A DNA stretch of 64,000 bases from Bhargavaea massiliensis (GCF_018390575.1 NZ_JAHBCJ010000009.1:29071-93070); one strand, 5' to 3'; shown: positions 17,819-26,290, counted from the stretch's first letter. Program-made: numbers and translations. Notes: generated by a model from the sequence alone, not told the origin.

Positions 17819-18784
17819 ATGAAGGAGATTACGCTTGGCATTTTCGCTGCATTATTTTTTGCAGTGACGTTCGTCCTGAACCGCTCGATGGAGCTGGACG
17901 GCGGCAGCTGGATGTGGAGCGCCTCGCTCCGGTTCTTCTTCATGGTGCCGTTTCTTCTCCTGATTGTCGCATTGCGCAGGGGTCTGGGCACTTCTTTCTC
18001 TGAAATCAGGCGCATCCCGGGCCCGTTCATCCTCTGGAGCTTTTTTGCGTTCGTGCTGTTCTACGCGCCGCTCACGTTTGCGGCCGCATACAGCCCGGGC
18101 TGGCTGGTTGCGGGAACGTGGCAGCTGACCATCGTGGCGGGCGTGCTGCTCGCTCCGCTGTTTTTATACACGATTCACACGGCTGACGGTGAAAAAAGGG
18201 CTCGTCACCGGATTCCCGTCGTCTCCCTCGGTATCTCCTGCATCATCCTGCTTGGTGTCGTGCTGATCCAGATGCCGCATGCAGGAACGGTAGACGGTCG
18301 GACTGTTCTGCTCGGCATCCTCCCGATTGTCATCGCGGCGTTTGCCTATCCGCTCGGGAACCGGAAGATGATGGAGACACTCGGCGGGCGGCTTGACACG
18401 TTCCAGCGGGTGCTGGCGATGACGCTGGCCTCGCTTCCGTTCTGGCTCCTGCTTGCCGGCATTGCGGTTGCGACAGTCGGGTGGCCGTCCTGGGGACAGA
18501 TGGTCCAGTCGTTCATCGTCGCGGTCTCGTCCGGAGTCATTGCGACCACACTGTTTTTCATGGCCACCGACCTTGCCCGGCACGATCAGGGGAGGCTCGC
18601 TGCAGTCGAAGCGACCCAGTCGCTCGAGATCGTCTTTGCCCTTGCCGGAGAGATGATCCTGCTGTCGCTTCCGCTCCCCGGCCCGGTCGCCCTCGGCGGC
18701 ATCGCCGTCATCATCGCCGGCATGTCGCTGCACAGCTTTCAGACCCTGCTTGCGAAGCGAAAATCCATTGCTCAAGCTTCATAG
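17819..18784 (+). CDS. EmrE-type multidrug efflux transporter family protein (DMT superfamily)
   Basis: A 321-residue protein with about ten hydrophobic segments arranged as two EamA-like halves. The N-terminal FVLNRSMELDGGSWMWSASL and the internal RFFFMVPFLL are typical of the multidrug resistance efflux transporter family (EmrE-like) of the drug/metabolite superfamily. Substrate is unknown. It follows pepT closely on the same strand and ends at a strong terminator. Confidence 0.8.
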   Translation: MKEITLGIFAALFFAVTFVLNRSMELDGGSWMWSASLRFFFMVPFLLLIVALRRGLGTSFSEIRRIPGPFILWSFFAFVLFYAPLTFAAAYSPGWLVAGTWQLTIVAGVLLAPLFLYTIHTADGEKRARHRIPVVSLGISCIILLGVVLIQMPHAGTVDGRTVLLGILPIVIAAFAYPLGNRKMMETLGGRLDTFQRVLAMTLASLPFWLLLAGIAVATVGWPSWGQMVQSFIVAVSSGVIATTLFFMATDLARHDQGRLAAVEATQSLEIVFALAGEMILLSLPLPGPVALGGIAVIIAGMSLHSFQTLLAKRKSIAQAS

Positions 18785-18794
18785 AACAAACGTC

Positions 18795-18831
18795 AAAGGA
18801 CCGCTCCGATCATTTCGGAGCGGTCCTTTCA
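18795..18831. terminator. Bidirectional terminator between transporter and NUDIX genes
   Basis: A long stem AAAGGACCGCTCCGA with its complement around a short loop, with A and T flanks, sits between convergent genes. Confidence 0.88.
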
Positions 18832-18840
18832 CATGGGGAC

Positions 18841-19245
18841 TTATACCGTTTGAGAGGACTCTGTCTCCCCAAGCAGGGACAGCAGAACCGGCCGGTCTTC
18901 CGGGAAAGAGAGTTCCAGGGAGCCCAGCTCGTCTTTAGCCTTCCAGGCAATCTCATGGATCAGTTCGTCCGGGTCGCAAATCTCCATGCGGCCGCCGATA
19001 ATCGTTACCTCAAAATACCGGACCTCAACCGCCCCGTCCGACTTCACGAATAGCGGCCGGACAACCATTCCCTCGTACCCGGTCTCTTCTTTCAGTTCAC
19101 GGAGGCAGCATGCTTCAAACGTTTCTCCGGCTTCCTTCCCACCGGATGGCACAGCCCATTTCTTCTCCTCTTCAGGTGTTCCCTGAAGCACCATCAGAAG
19201 CCGTCCTGCTTCGTCCAGGCAGACCGCCGCTGCTCCCTGCCACAT
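18841..19245 (-). CDS. NUDIX hydrolase
   Basis: A 134-residue NUDIX protein. The box at about residues 35-57 reads G-x5-E-x7-RELKEETG, all metal-binding residues present, so it should hydrolyse a nucleoside-diphosphate-linked substrate. ATG at 19245 is chosen because the preceding gene ends in a TAATG overlap and GGAGAGGAG lies just upstream; the N terminus (MWQGAAAVCL) then matches close family members. Substrate is not predictable. Coupling to a membrane peptidase gene is unusual. Confidence 0.85.
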   Translation of the reverse strand: MWQGAAAVCLDEAGRLLMVLQGTPEEEKKWAVPSGGKEAGETFEACCLRELKEETGYEGMVVRPLFVKSDGAVEVRYFEVTIIGGRMEICDPDELIHEIAWKAKDELGSLELSFPEDRPVLLSLLGETESSQTV

Positions 19246-20588
19246 TACCGCTTTCCGCTCCTCTCCCACCATGTCTCGTCCGGATAGTCTTCCTGCCATT
19301 TCTCGAAAAGCGCTTCCTTGATCTCCTGATTGAAAAAAAGATCGTCCTCGATCAGCATCCGGTATCCCTCACTCGGGTCATTGCCGGAAATCCATTGATA
19401 GGGTTCTGCCGCCTGATTGATGAAATGAGAAGTTGTGGCATCCTCAGTTATGCGGGCCTGTGCTTCTTTGACCACGTCATACGCCTGTTCAGGATCAAAC
19501 AACAGAGTCAGCTCGGCAAGCAGCGCATAGTCGAGGAACCTCATATCATACGGGCGGGATGCCCTTTTTTGCTCGAGGCTGTACATCAGTTCCTTCCATT
19601 CCCTGGCATGCAGTAAAAGGGTGTGCTGATAATCTTCCACCTCTTTGGCTGTCCGGCTGCCTTCCGCAGCTGACCAGGCAGCCAGCACCTGCCCGGCTCC
19701 TTCAAAGTCATCTTTGAACAGACGATCATGAAATTGCTTCACCTTTTCCTGCATTTGTTCTTCATCTTTCCTATAGGCATTCATGAGTGAACCGCTGAAA
19801 TCAGCACTGCTCTTGCCGGTGAGCTTCTCCAGCCGGGCATAGAACTGGTCCTGCGATGAAGAATTCATGAGCAGCAAAACGGACTCCTTTCCATACTGCT
19901 CAATCAGATGCGCTACCGCAAAATAGCTCTGTGCATAAATGTCGCTGTGCTCGAGGGCGGCCAAGAAGTCTTGGCGAGTGCCGATTTCTCTGAGGTCACG
20001 TGAAATCTCCACTTCATTTGGGTCAGCAGGGGGGAGGGGGTGCTGGACATACATCGCCAGGCCTTCCTCAAACCATTGGGGGATTGTCCCGGGCGGAGTA
20101 CCGTGAAGGGCCTGATACTGATGCGAACGATAATGGACATATTCGTGGAGCAAGACGGATTTCCAGTCGGAAATGCCGGAGCGCAGCGTGGCCGTAGACG
20201 TTTTCCAGTTATACACACCTACTGATTGATCAGCAACGCCTTCTCCCAAAAGGCGATCCGAGAAACGGACAGTCAGCCGCGCTTCCGGAGCTTCACCCAA
20301 TAGTCCGGAGACCACCGGCTCCATCTCATGCAATGCAGCACTCACCTCATCAGCCAGTTCCCCCTCACCATCACGATATAGAATTGTGTACGGCCCCGAC
20401 TCCTGTACCCTGCCGGTCCGCTCCGGCCATTGGATTGATCCGATTACTGCCAAAACCAATACTGCAGCACCAGCCAATATGGTCAAAACAAACAGAGACA
20501 CGGATAACCATGCCTTTTTCATCTTATACAGTACGATTATTCCCGCCGAAAACAGTGCGAGACTGCTGATGACCGCTAGTAAAACCAT
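19245..20588 (-). CDS. Membrane-anchored gluzincin-type metallopeptidase
   Basis: This 447-residue protein has two N-terminal membrane segments (about 2-20 and 28-50). An outward-facing peptidase domain follows, with HEYVH at residues 148-152 and the third zinc ligand likely in QWFEEGLAMY (Glu174 or Glu175), the HExxH...E arrangement of MA-clan peptidases. The C-terminal half is helical and of unknown role. ATG at 20588 has GGAGGAG upstream; a longer reading to 20684 lacks a site. It overlaps the NUDIX gene start. Substrate unknown. Confidence 0.78.
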   Translation of the reverse strand: MVLLAVISSLALFSAGIIVLYKMKKAWLSVSLFVLTILAGAAVLVLAVIGSIQWPERTGRVQESGPYTILYRDGEGELADEVSAALHEMEPVVSGLLGEAPEARLTVRFSDRLLGEGVADQSVGVYNWKTSTATLRSGISDWKSVLLHEYVHYRSHQYQALHGTPPGTIPQWFEEGLAMYVQHPLPPADPNEVEISRDLREIGTRQDFLAALEHSDIYAQSYFAVAHLIEQYGKESVLLLMNSSSQDQFYARLEKLTGKSSADFSGSLMNAYRKDEEQMQEKVKQFHDRLFKDDFEGAGQVLAAWSAAEGSRTAKEVEDYQHTLLLHAREWKELMYSLEQKRASRPYDMRFLDYALLAELTLLFDPEQAYDVVKEAQARITEDATTSHFINQAAEPYQWISGNDPSEGYRMLIEDDLFFNQEIKEALFEKWQEDYPDETWWERSGKR

Positions 20589-20683
20589 GACTCCTCCATT
20601 ATTTGCCTTTATGCTAATATTAGCATCACTTATGCTTGATCGCGACAAGATATTGAAAATTCCATCTAAATGTTTCAAACACA

Positions 20684-20724
20684 AAAAAACGCCCGCTCAC
20701 TGTGAATGGTGGCGAACGTTTTCC
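20684..20724 (-). terminator. Terminator for the YusW-type lipoprotein gene
   Basis: Reading the minus strand, AACGTTCGCCAC pairs with GTGAGCGGGCGTT (one bulge, two G-T pairs) and runs into seven T residues. Confidence 0.65.
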
Positions 20725-20727
20725 TGA

Positions 20728-21285
20728 TCATTTTTCCACTTCAAATTCATGCTTGGTCCCGTCGCTGAATCTCAGCTCCAGGGAAAAGTCGGTGAAGTCT
20801 TCCGGCAGGCTGAAGGTTGAGAGAATGTTCTGGATCTCTTCTTCCTGGTTGGAGGATGGCGTGATCTCCAGCTGTTCCACTAGAGGATAAAGGTCGTTAA
20901 AGGCCTGGATACCCTGTTTTTTGATGCCGTTCATGTCGTCCTCATAGCCGGCAACGACTGAGTTGTCCGGTTTGAGTTCAAGCTGGGCCTCGTACTCTTC
21001 ATCATTGTCATATTCGACTTCCAGTTCAAACTCCGTATAGTCCAGTGCCTGCATCTTCTTCCTCATGTCGGCCTGGCCGCTGCCGTCAGAAGCCTGAGAT
21101 TTAACCGGTGACTCGCTGTCCGTGCCGGTCGCCGATTCTTCTCCTGTGTCGCCATTCTCTGCTGCCGTGGTTTCAGCTGCCTCCGCTTCTTCCTCCGGCA
21201 CCGCTTCCTCCGCTCCGTCCGAACCGCATGCCGCCAATGCAAGCGACCCCGCGATGACGATCGGGAATGCAAATTTCGCTCTCAT
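20728..21285 (-). CDS. Lipoprotein with YusW-like domain
   Basis: A 185-residue lipoprotein: signal peptide with lipobox LAAC (Cys20), then an acidic, low-complexity linker (about 22-70, rich in Glu, Ala and Thr), then a YusW-like domain (about 75-185, with LDYTEFELEVEYDNDEEYEA and FTDFSLELRFSDG). It would be anchored to the outer face of the membrane. The family has no known biochemical role. The start follows AAGGAGGG. Terminator downstream; upstream lies the toxin promoter region, divergent. Confidence 0.82.
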   Translation of the reverse strand: MRAKFAFPIVIAGSLALAACGSDGAEEAVPEEEAEAAETTAAENGDTGEESATGTDSESPVKSQASDGSGQADMRKKMQALDYTEFELEVEYDNDEEYEAQLELKPDNSVVAGYEDDMNGIKKQGIQAFNDLYPLVEQLEITPSSNQEEEIQNILSTFSLPEDFTDFSLELRFSDGTKHEFEVEK

Positions 21286-21438
21286 CCTGATCCCTCCTTC
21301 GGTGTCTTGCTATACGCATTCCCGGTGAACGGGGCTGCTACACTTAGACTTTTGGAGGAAATCATTTCTTGCGCCACCCAAAACGGCCCTTCCCGGGGGT
21401 ATATAGACCCCATTGAGGAAAAACCCTAACCCGAATAG

Positions 21439-21450
21439 GAACGTACGTTC
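21439..21450. promoter_or_regulatory. LexA-type SOS box upstream of holin-like toxin
   Basis: GAACGTACGTTC is a perfect 12-base palindrome matching the core GAAC-N4-GTTC of the Bacillus LexA (DinR) box, including the RNRY centre. It lies 10 bases before the -10 at 21461, covering the -35 region, where repressor binding would block transcription. The flanking bases (G before, T after) differ from the full CGAAC...GTTYC consensus. SOS control is inferred. Confidence 0.72.
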
Positions 21451-21460
21451 TGTTTTGTGG

Positions 21461-21466
21461 TATAAT
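21461..21466 (+). promoter_or_regulatory. -10 element of the toxin promoter (extended -10)
   Basis: TATAAT is preceded by TGG, forming an extended -10, and lies 45 bases before the toxin ATG. No good -35 hexamer is seen; its place is taken by the LexA-type palindrome. Confidence 0.65.
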
Positions 21467-21510
21467 AAGTGAGCAGCCTTGTCCGGACGGCATACCCCGG
21501 GGAGGGGGTG

Positions 21511-21624
21511 ATGCCTTTGACCGTCGCCGAAGCGGCCGGATTGATCATTCAGGTGGCCGGCGCCATCGTCGGCCTGCTGACGCTTGTCGTGACACTGATC
21601 GTCGCCATCAGCAAAAAAGAATAG
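21511..21624 (+). CDS. Putative holin-like type I toxin (37 aa)
   Basis: A 37-residue peptide with a short N terminus, one hydrophobic segment (about residues 9-33, containing AGAIVGLLTLVV) and a KKE tail, the layout of the holin-like toxin family (Hol_Tox) of type I toxin-antitoxin loci. The ATG sits after GGGGAGGGGG, a very strong site. Such peptides insert in the membrane and are silenced by a convergent antisense RNA, whose promoter and terminator are both visible here. The gene is too short for standard gene callers. A LexA-type box overlies the promoter. Family assignment is by pattern only. Confidence 0.7.
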   Translation: MPLTVAEAAGLIIQVAGAIVGLLTLVVTLIVAISKKE

Positions 21625-21741
21625 CCGTCCCCCTCGGCCAAGGTTGGGACGGCTCTCGTCGTATCCGCCTGCCCCGTTCGGGCACAGGCTGCACCGGGCC
21701 GGATGTTCGCGCATCCGGTCCTTTTCGTAGTTCCTCTTTCT
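21608..21741 (-). ncRNA. Candidate antisense antitoxin RNA
   Basis: A transcript of about 134 bases is predicted on the minus strand, from a start near 21741 to the T run after the hairpin at 21623-21654. On the minus strand this stem (AGCCGTCCC/GGGACGGCT with the loop AACCTTGGCCGAGG region) is followed by TATTCTTTTTT inside the toxin tail. The RNA overlaps the last codons and the 3' untranslated part of the toxin message, as in known type I systems. No protein is encoded. Confidence 0.62.
21699..21726 (+). terminator. Likely terminator of the toxin mRNA
   Basis: CCGGATG/CATCCGG with a six-base loop, followed by TCCTTTTC, lies 75 bases beyond the toxin stop. It would give the toxin message a 3' end overlapping the antisense RNA by about 100 bases. 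Confidence 0.5.
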
Positions 21742-21747
21742 CATGTC

Positions 21748-21776
21748 ATTATACCTTATCGGACCGGCTGCCTCAA
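21748..21776 (-). promoter_or_regulatory. Promoter of the antisense antitoxin RNA
   Basis: On the minus strand TTGAGG (21776-21771) and a perfect TATAAT (21753-21748) are separated by exactly 17 bases, an ideal sigma-A spacing. It points toward the toxin gene and has no protein gene directly downstream. Confidence 0.75.
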
Positions 21777-21803
21777 GAAAACTCCGGTTTCTGAAACGCG
21801 CGG

Positions 21804-22898
21804 TCAGTCGCGGTCATACGGCCCGAGGATCTCAAGCGCTTCTTCCGCGATCGATGTGTCGATCGCCTTGTCGAAGTCGATCTCCCCGGAAATTGCGCCG
21901 GCCGCTTTGTAGTGTTCGTACTGCTCCCGGATGTTGTCGATGAACATCTTGCCGTCCGGATCAAGGCCGGTCACCTGCACCTGCTCCCACATTTCCGGAT
22001 CCTTCAGCGCGGTGTGCTTCACCATGATGTCGATGATTTCATCCTTGCCTTCATCCTTCTGGAACGCATCGTTGTAGTCGCGCAGGCCCTTCAGGTAGGC
22101 GAGCATGAAACGGAGCGAAATATCTTTCTCCTGCGTCATGAACTGCGGCGAGCCGAGCACCATCGCCACCTGGGTTTCCGGTGCGAACTCGGTTGCATCC
22201 CGGAAGCGTTCATGCATGCCCTGCAGGACGCCCTGGGCAATCAGCGGCTCGATGCTGAGCGCCATGTCGACCGTTCCGTTGTCGACCGCTCCGAGCATGC
22301 TGCCGAAGTCTGCGATCAGGACAAATTCCACTTCCTCCTCCGTAAAGCCGGCATGCTCGATCAGCTTGTCAAAGAAGTAGCTGTCGATTGAGTTGCGCGA
22401 CGAGACGGCGATCTTCTTGCCCTTGATGTCGGCGTATTCCTCGATGCCGCTGTCCACGCCCCTGACGAATGTAAAGTACGACTTGCCCGGGACGTTATGG
22501 CCTTTGTCGGCGATAATCCGGACGTCGATGCCCTGTGCGATCGCGTTAAAGAACGAAGCGGTCGAAACGCCGCCTGCGATGTCCACCTCGCCCGCTGCGA
22601 CCGCAGGCAGCATCTCGTCACTGTTGGCGAACTGGGCAAATTCCACGTCGATGTTGTAGTCCTCGAAATAGCCCTTTTCCTTCGCGATATAGAATCCGGC
22701 ACCCGAAGCGGCACCGTCCTCCGCGATCGTGACCGTCACACGCTCTTTAAGCGGTGCCAGGTCCCCCGATGGATGCTCGCCTTCCGGAGGATCCGCGGTC
22801 TCCTTCGGCGGCGCGGGCTCTTTTTGTGTGCATCCGGCCAAAAGCAGAAGGGCTGCCGCAGCCGCGGCGAAGCCGGCCTTCAATTTATGTTTCCCCAC
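21804..22898 (-). CDS. ABC transporter substrate-binding lipoprotein (SsuA/NMT1 type)
   Basis: A 364-residue lipoprotein with lipobox LAGC, a Pro/Glu-rich linker, then an NMT1/SsuA-like binding fold (GFYIAKEKGYFEDYNIDVEF, GEVDIAGGVSTASFFNAI, DMALSIEPLIAQG). It would capture a small molecule outside the membrane for the permease and ATPase encoded upstream. GTG at 22898 was chosen because GGGGGA precedes it. A hairpin between this gene and the ATPase gene (22,929-22,950) may adjust message levels. Substrate could be a sulfonate, nitrate-like anion or pyrimidine precursor. Confidence 0.83.
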   Translation of the reverse strand: MGKHKLKAGFAAAAAALLLLAGCTQKEPAPPKETADPPEGEHPSGDLAPLKERVTVTIAEDGAASGAGFYIAKEKGYFEDYNIDVEFAQFANSDEMLPAVAAGEVDIAGGVSTASFFNAIAQGIDVRIIADKGHNVPGKSYFTFVRGVDSGIEEYADIKGKKIAVSSRNSIDSYFFDKLIEHAGFTEEEVEFVLIADFGSMLGAVDNGTVDMALSIEPLIAQGVLQGMHERFRDATEFAPETQVAMVLGSPQFMTQEKDISLRFMLAYLKGLRDYNDAFQKDEGKDEIIDIMVKHTALKDPEMWEQVQVTGLDPDGKMFIDNIREQYEHYKAAGAISGEIDFDKAIDTSIAEEALEILGPYDRD

Positions 22899-23021
22899 AC
22901 TGATCCCCCATCTCTCTGTCTTTTCCCGACAGGCCGGACTGCCGGCCTGTAATTGCCTTCGACCCATCAATGACCTTGTTCGCTTACGAAATCACCGAAT
23001 CGGCGCAGGAAAAACCGGCAT

Positions 23022-23801
23022 TCAGCCTCTCGACCGCTGCACTTCGTCCTGGAGGTGCTTCAGCACCCTGACGAACTGCTCCGCGATGTCCGGGTCAGCC
23101 CGGATCGCTTCCATCGTCCTCGGCCTCGGCGCCGCCACCCGGATCTCCTCGGAAATCCTTCCCGGCTGGGCGCTCATCAGGAGGATCCGGTCGGACAGGA
23201 GCAGAGCCTCGTCAATGCTGTGAGTGATGAACAGTACCGTCTTTCTCGTCTCCGCCCAGATCTGCAAAAGCTCTTCCTGGAGGATGAACTTATTCTGCTC
23301 ATCAAGCGCGGCGAACGGTTCATCCATGAGGAGGATTTCCGGATCGTTTGCAAATGCCCGGGCAATCCCGACCCGCTGCTTCATGCCGCCGGACAGCTCC
23401 TTCGGGAAGCGGTCAGCGAATGCCATCAGCCCGGTCTTCTCCAGATAATAGTCGGTCCGTTCTTTCACGACCTTCTTCGGAAGCTTCCGCATCTCAAGGC
23501 CGAACGCGACATTGTCTCGGACCGTGAGCCATGGGATGACCCCCCGCTCCTGGAACACCATCGACTGTAGCGGCCTATCCTCCTTTTCCGTGGCGATCTC
23601 GTATCCGCCGGCGCTCGGCTGCTCGAGGTCCGCCAGTATCCGGAGAAGGGTCGTCTTGCCGCATCCGCTCGGGCCGACCAGGCAGACAAACTCCCCGTCT
23701 AGGATGTCGAGCGTCACATTGTCGAGCGCGGTGATGCTTTCACCCTTCTGGTAGAACACCTTCGTCAGATTGCGGATCCGGATCTTTACGTCATCCTTCA
23801 T
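23022..23801 (-). CDS. ABC transporter ATPase (SsuB/TauB type)
   Basis: A 259-residue ATPase with Walker [11 protein letters not shown]-loop region MVFQERGVIPWL, signature LSGGMKQRVG, Walker B ILLMDEPFAALD and switch His in FITHSIDEAL. The segment after the Q-loop matches importers of the nitrate/sulfonate/taurine group. It lies four bases after the permease gene and powers that importer. The start follows GGAGGTGACGGG. Confidence 0.9.
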   Translation of the reverse strand: MKDDVKIRIRNLTKVFYQKGESITALDNVTLDILDGEFVCLVGPSGCGKTTLLRILADLEQPSAGGYEIATEKEDRPLQSMVFQERGVIPWLTVRDNVAFGLEMRKLPKKVVKERTDYYLEKTGLMAFADRFPKELSGGMKQRVGIARAFANDPEILLMDEPFAALDEQNKFILQEELLQIWAETRKTVLFITHSIDEALLLSDRILLMSAQPGRISEEIRVAAPRPRTMEAIRADPDIAEQFVRVLKHLQDEVQRSRG

Positions 23802-23805
23802 CCCG

Positions 23806-24612
23806 TCACCTCCATCTCAGGATTTTCCGCTGGAGCCCGCGCAGCAGGAGCGAGAACAGATAACCGAAGAATGAGATCAGGATAAGTCCGACATACATCT
23901 CCTGCAGGAGGAACGCCTTGTAGGAAGTCCAGATCAGGAATCCGATCCCCGATACCGATCCCATCATCTCCGCGGCGACGATCGTCAGAAGGGCAATCGC
24001 CTGGCCCATCTGGATTCCCTCCAGCATAACCGGGAGCGCGCCGGGGAAGGCGATTTTGAGAAAGTAGTCTTTGGAGTCGGCCCCGTAGTTTTTCGCGAGA
24101 TCCATGTGGATCGGGTCGATGTTCATGACGCCGGCCGCCGTGTTGATGACAACCGGGAAAAACACGCTTCCCGCGATGGTCACAACCTTCGACAGGTCAC
24201 CGATGCCGAACAGGATGATGATGATCGGCAAAAGCGCCAATGTCGGGATCGGCATGATCGCCATGACGATCGGCTGGACAAAGTGCCGGATCGGCGAATA
24301 GAGTCCCATGAGGAGGCCGATGATCACGCCGGGGATGACCCCGAGCAGGAAACCGCCGAATATCCGGTAGAGCGAGACTCCGATATGCGTGAGCAGTTCT
24401 CCGCTTGCCGCCAGGTTCCAGAACGTCTCGAGGATCGCCGTCGGCGGCGGGAAAAACCTCGGATCGAGGACCGCTGTCCGGGACAGCACTTCCCACAATA
24501 GCAGCATGAAGATCGGGGAGGAGACGGTGAGAAGCTGCTTCATCCGTTCCTTCATCTGCCGTTTTTTCCATTCGGCCCGTTCGACCGCGACCGGGTTATG
24601 GTCCGATGCCAT
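23806..24612 (-). CDS. ABC transporter permease (SsuC type)
   Basis: A 268-residue inner-membrane permease with about six segments. The EAA-type loop that contacts the ATPase is visible around DLAKNYGADSKDYFLKIAFPGALP. The N-terminal PPPTAILETFW and IPTLALLPIIIILFGIG are typical of the SsuC/TauC/ThiX group. It is the first gene of a permease-ATPase-binding protein operon. Substrate is not known. Confidence 0.9.
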   Translation of the reverse strand: MASDHNPVAVERAEWKKRQMKERMKQLLTVSSPIFMLLLWEVLSRTAVLDPRFFPPPTAILETFWNLAASGELLTHIGVSLYRIFGGFLLGVIPGVIIGLLMGLYSPIRHFVQPIVMAIMPIPTLALLPIIIILFGIGDLSKVVTIAGSVFFPVVINTAAGVMNIDPIHMDLAKNYGADSKDYFLKIAFPGALPVMLEGIQMGQAIALLTIVAAEMMGSVSGIGFLIWTSYKAFLLQEMYVGLILISFFGYLFSLLLRGLQRKILRWR

Positions 24613-24668
24613 ACGCCTTCACCCCTTCCCGTACAGGATATGAGCCCGCCCGGACGGATGTCTGGGCA

Positions 24669-24702
24669 CCAAAAAGCCCGCCTCGTTTGCCGGGGCGGGC
24701 AG
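24669..24702 (-). terminator. Terminator for the 24.7-25.2 kb membrane protein gene
   Basis: On the minus strand GCCCGCCCCGGC...GAGGCGGGC is followed by TTTTTGG. Confidence 0.75.
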
Positions 24703-24739
24703 TGGGGTGTCCGGCTGTGCATACAGGCGGACGGTGCGA

Positions 24740-25156
24740 TCAGGTCCAGATCAGCCAGATCAGGAAGCCAGTGATGAAGAACGCGTCGGCAATCGCCAAA
24801 AACAGGCCGAGGTCCCGCTTCCGCTTCCTTTTCCATACCGACGTTTTCTGTCGCGGCATGCTGTTATGCAGGCTGACTGCGAAAAGGGCCGCCGACAGGG
24901 CCGTGACGGCCGGGCTGGCGGTCACGAGCGATGCCAGCATATAAAACAGCCACCTGCGGCTGAAATTGAGCGCAAGCGAAAGGGTCAGCAGCGGAAGGCT
25001 GTCCTGTTTGATGGCAAGGTCCTCACTCGGCGACAGTTCGGCAATTCCCCTCGCTTCTTCAGGCTGATCGTGAAGATAGCCGAGGTTGATCCAAAGGACC
25101 ACCAGGCAATAAACCATGATCATGAACTCATCGAAGATACCGGCCATTTCACTCAT
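24740..25156 (-). CDS. Membrane protein of unknown function
   Basis: A 138-residue protein with about four hydrophobic segments: one at 7-25, two close together near 55-95, and one at the C terminus (ADAFFITGFLIWLIWT). A very basic stretch KRKRKR precedes the last segment. Start at 25156 lies after GGAGAGAGACGG; an ATG three codons later is an alternative. I recognise no family. It stands alone between the SsuABC-like operon and the CaCA exchanger. Confidence 0.6.
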   Translation of the reverse strand: MSEMAGIFDEFMIMVYCLVVLWINLGYLHDQPEEARGIAELSPSEDLAIKQDSLPLLTLSLALNFSRRWLFYMLASLVTASPAVTALSAALFAVSLHNSMPRQKTSVWKRKRKRDLGLFLAIADAFFITGFLIWLIWT

Positions 25157-25285
25157 CTCCGTCTCTCTCCAAGAAGATTTGCATCTCCCTGCGGATGAAT
25201 GCTTAGGCGCGGCATGAACCGCGTCTGTCCCTATCATGGCCGCCGGGAGGGTCTCTTAGACTCTATACCCGGATTTTTCTTCCAC

Positions 25286-26290
25286 TCATCCCTGGAACAT
25301 GAGATAAGAGGCGATAAAATAGCCGATGACAATCAGGATGGCCGGCACCATGTAAGCGGCATGGGATGCGGTCTTTTTCCTCGCAATGGCCAGAAGCAGG
25401 ACTGCGGATAGTGCCATGACGACCAAGGCGGTGATCCGGTGGGACGGGTCCGCAACCGAGAGGACCGCCCCATCGCGATAAAACAGATCGGCCAGGAAAA
25501 TGATGAGCATGTTGAACATGTTGCTCCCGAGAATCGATCCGAGCGCCAGATTGACATTTTTCGCCCGAAGTGCAACAAAGACCGAGACGGCTTCCGGAAG
25601 CGACGTGGTCGCGGCAATCAGGAAACTGCCGACAAAGCTTGATCCGAGACCGGTGATCACTGCGATCCGGTCGCCCATAATTGACAGGACGGTACCGGCA
25701 CCCATAATGACCAGCGCCGCAAGGGAGAAGCCGATCACGGCTCGGCGGACGGTGATGCCATCGTCTACGCCTTCATCGGAAGTGACAGCGGTGTCGGGCA
25801 CCGGGACAGCAGGTGTCGGTGCTTCGTTTCTGGAAATGCGTCCGACGACCACCATTCCGATTGCGTACAGAATCACAAGCGCGATCGAGTCCAGTCCGAC
25901 GCCGAACACTTCCCATTCCGGACGGAACTGAAGCGACAGATACGTCACCGCCATGAGGACCAGGCCGGTGCCTGCCGTGTACAGGTGGTTCCGGCCCGCC
26001 AGCTCCAGAAGATGGTGCCTGCGGTAGGCGAGGTCGAAGCAGGCGAAAATAAACAGGTTGAACATATTGGATCCGACTACGTTCCCGATCGCGATGTCGG
26101 GGTTGCCGATCAGAACTGCGGATACGCTTGTCGTCACTTCGGGAAGCGACGTCGCCCCCGCAAGAAGGAGCGTACCGACAAGTAGGCCGCCCATCGCCGT
26201 TTTTGTCGAGAGCACATCCGCGTAATTGGAAAGCTTGATCGCCGCGAAAACAGTTACGGCGGCGGCCAGGATAAACCAGACAAAAGCCAT
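25286..26290 (-). CDS. Sodium/calcium exchanger family protein (CaCA)
   Basis: This 334-residue protein has the two alpha repeats of the cation/Ca2+ exchanger family: AGATSLPEVTTSVSAVLIG...GNVVGSNMFN near residues 44-80, and AATTSLPEAVSVFVAL...GSILGSNMFN near 225-265. The acidic residue in each SLPE and the GSNMFN motifs form the ion sites. About ten membrane segments are expected, with a hydrophilic loop in the middle (about 155-180). It starts directly after the stop of the YqxD-family gene, so they are co-transcribed. Ion specificity is not certain. Confidence 0.88.
   Translation of the reverse strand: MAFVWFILAAAVTVFAAIKLSNYADVLSTKTAMGGLLVGTLLLAGATSLPEVTTSVSAVLIGNPDIAIGNVVGSNMFNLFIFACFDLAYRRHHLLELAGRNHLYTAGTGLVLMAVTYLSLQFRPEWEVFGVGLDSIALVILYAIGMVVVGRISRNEAPTPAVPVPDTAVTSDEGVDDGITVRRAVIGFSLAALVIMGAGTVLSIMGDRIAVITGLGSSFVGSFLIAATTSLPEAVSVFVALRAKNVNLALGSILGSNMFNMLIIFLADLFYRDGAVLSVADPSHRITALVVMALSAVLLLAIARKKTASHAAYMVPAILIVIGYFIASYLMFQG

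Noticed and set aside
21310-21744. Minus-strand frame of 144 codons over the toxin locus
   Set aside because: It starts at the antisense RNA 5' end by chance, has no ribosome site and runs through hairpins; the region is better explained as antisense RNA.
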